Positions 47,472 to 47,792 of a stretch of 47,792 nucleotides of DNA are shown here, one piece after another. The stretch covers positions 1 to 47,792 of the forward strand of contig JBBRMM010000026.1 of NCBI GenBank assembly GCA_038230835.1. The letters are read 5' to 3'. The number at the start of each line of letters is the position of its first letter. The stretch's first letter is position 1. A model generated the notes under the pieces. It worked only from the letters and a program-made list of their open reading frames with translations, was not told the origin of the DNA and searched no databases. This DNA comes from DASUHT01 sp038230835 (GTDB taxonomy: Bacteria > Actinomycetota > Thermoleophilia > Gaiellales > JAICJC01). The position numbers and the translations under genes were made by a program.

Positions 47472-47792
47472 GCGTGCCCGGCGACGGCGGCGCACAGCCG
47501 CTCGAAGCCGGGAAGCGTGGACGCGACCTCGAGCCGGCGCCCGTCGCGAGCCCGCACGACCAACCGCCGGCGACCGCTGGGAGTGCGACCTCGGCGGGTC
47601 GTCGCCACGTCCTGCCAGCCCATCGCCACGCTGCCGAACAGGCCCGATGCGGTGATCCCGGCGGCCGAGATGTCCACCTGTTCCGCGCGCCGGGCCGAGG
47701 GCCAGAGCCTCACCGCGATTCGCCGGATCACCGGGGCGCGGCGTGCAGCCGCGTGGGTGACCTCGCGAAACGGGCAGTGCTGGTAGGCGAAG
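47462..47792 (-). CDS. hypothetical protein, cut by the window edge
   Basis: At least 109 codons are open to the right edge. An internal GTG at 47731 would give 89 residues, but the frame upstream reads F-A-Y-Q-H-C-P-F-R-E-V-T-H and probably belongs to the same protein. The visible part is a beta-rich domain (V-D-I-S-A-A-G-I-T-A-S-G-L-F-G-S-V-A-M-G-W-Q-D-V-A) reminiscent of bacterial PH-like domains. Function unknown. Confidence 0.6.
   Translation of the reverse strand, partial: FAYQHCPFREVTHAAARRAPVIRRIAVRLWPSARRAEQVDISAAGITASGLFGSVAMGWQDVATTRRGRTPSGRRRLVVRARDGRRLEVASTLPGFERLCAAVAGHAQA

Overview
The window is high-GC bacterial chromosome with frequent GTG starts, ATGA/GTGA stop-start overlaps and tightly packed operons. 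Gene content fits an actinobacterium, possibly of the Thermoleophilia/Gaiellales/Solirubrobacterales type. The pointers are an N-terminal GNAT fused to an ADP-forming acyl-CoA synthetase, a DosS-like GAF kinase, many universal stress proteins, and red-type RuBisCO with a short small subunit. The taxon is inference from gene content only. There is no phage, plasmid, IS element or CRISPR array in view.

Layout. (1) 1-2225: an accessory patch beside tRNA-Ser(CGA), with a GNAT relic and a minus-strand set of Nif11-like small protein, sulfotransferase-like protein (frameshifted) and aspartyl beta-hydroxylase-type dioxygenase. (2) 2304-4387: acyl-CoA dehydrogenase, cupin, GlcG/HbpS-like protein. (3) 4406-15982: an amine uptake and oxidation locus. 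A minus-strand operon (Rieske oxygenase, then PotD-B-C-A) is divergent from a TetR regulator, a hypothetical protein and an FAD amine oxidase, followed by an ADP-forming acyl-CoA synthetase, a dienoyl-CoA-reductase-like SDR and a GNAT. The divergent promoters share an inverted repeat whose arms are the two -35 boxes. (4) 16050-18755: drug-type ABC exporter, channel-like membrane protein, aquaporin. (5) 18849-24629: tRNA-Ser(GCT), a PatA-like acetyltransferase/acyl-CoA synthetase fusion, a frameshifted metal P-type ATPase, a tandem-domain universal stress protein. (6) 24677-30921: OmpR/HK two-component system, a 523-bp spacer with two copies of a palindromic G-quadruplex repeat and an 11-bp tandem direct repeat, then a redox operon of two small Pro/Ala-rich membrane-anchored proteins, ApbE, a heme-b ferric-reductase-like protein, an FAD-dependent reductase and a 3Fe-4S-type ferredoxin. 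(7) 31062-38193: PRC-barrel protein, NRAMP-related transporter, three universal stress proteins, a Cys-rich mini-protein, and a DosS-like kinase/NarL-type regulator pair. (8) 38275-43430: PIG-V-like mannosyltransferase and two secreted Ig-like/FnIII proteins. (9) 43489-47162: Calvin-cycle locus cbbR / cbbL-cbbS-prk, then the third copy of the repeat, a 59-aa ORF and a partial gene.

How the genes work together: the Pot transporter, Rieske oxygenase and amine oxidase could take up and oxidise an amine whose carbon enters acyl-CoA metabolism through the neighbouring CoA ligase, SDR and acyl-CoA dehydrogenase. The redox operon looks like a cytoplasmic donor chain (ferredoxin reductase/ferredoxin) plus a membrane heme-b protein and an exported flavin transferase. 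RuBisCO and phosphoribulokinase indicate CO2-fixing capacity. Least explained are the Nif11 cassette, the redox operon with its paired small proteins, and the palindrome/G4 repeat.
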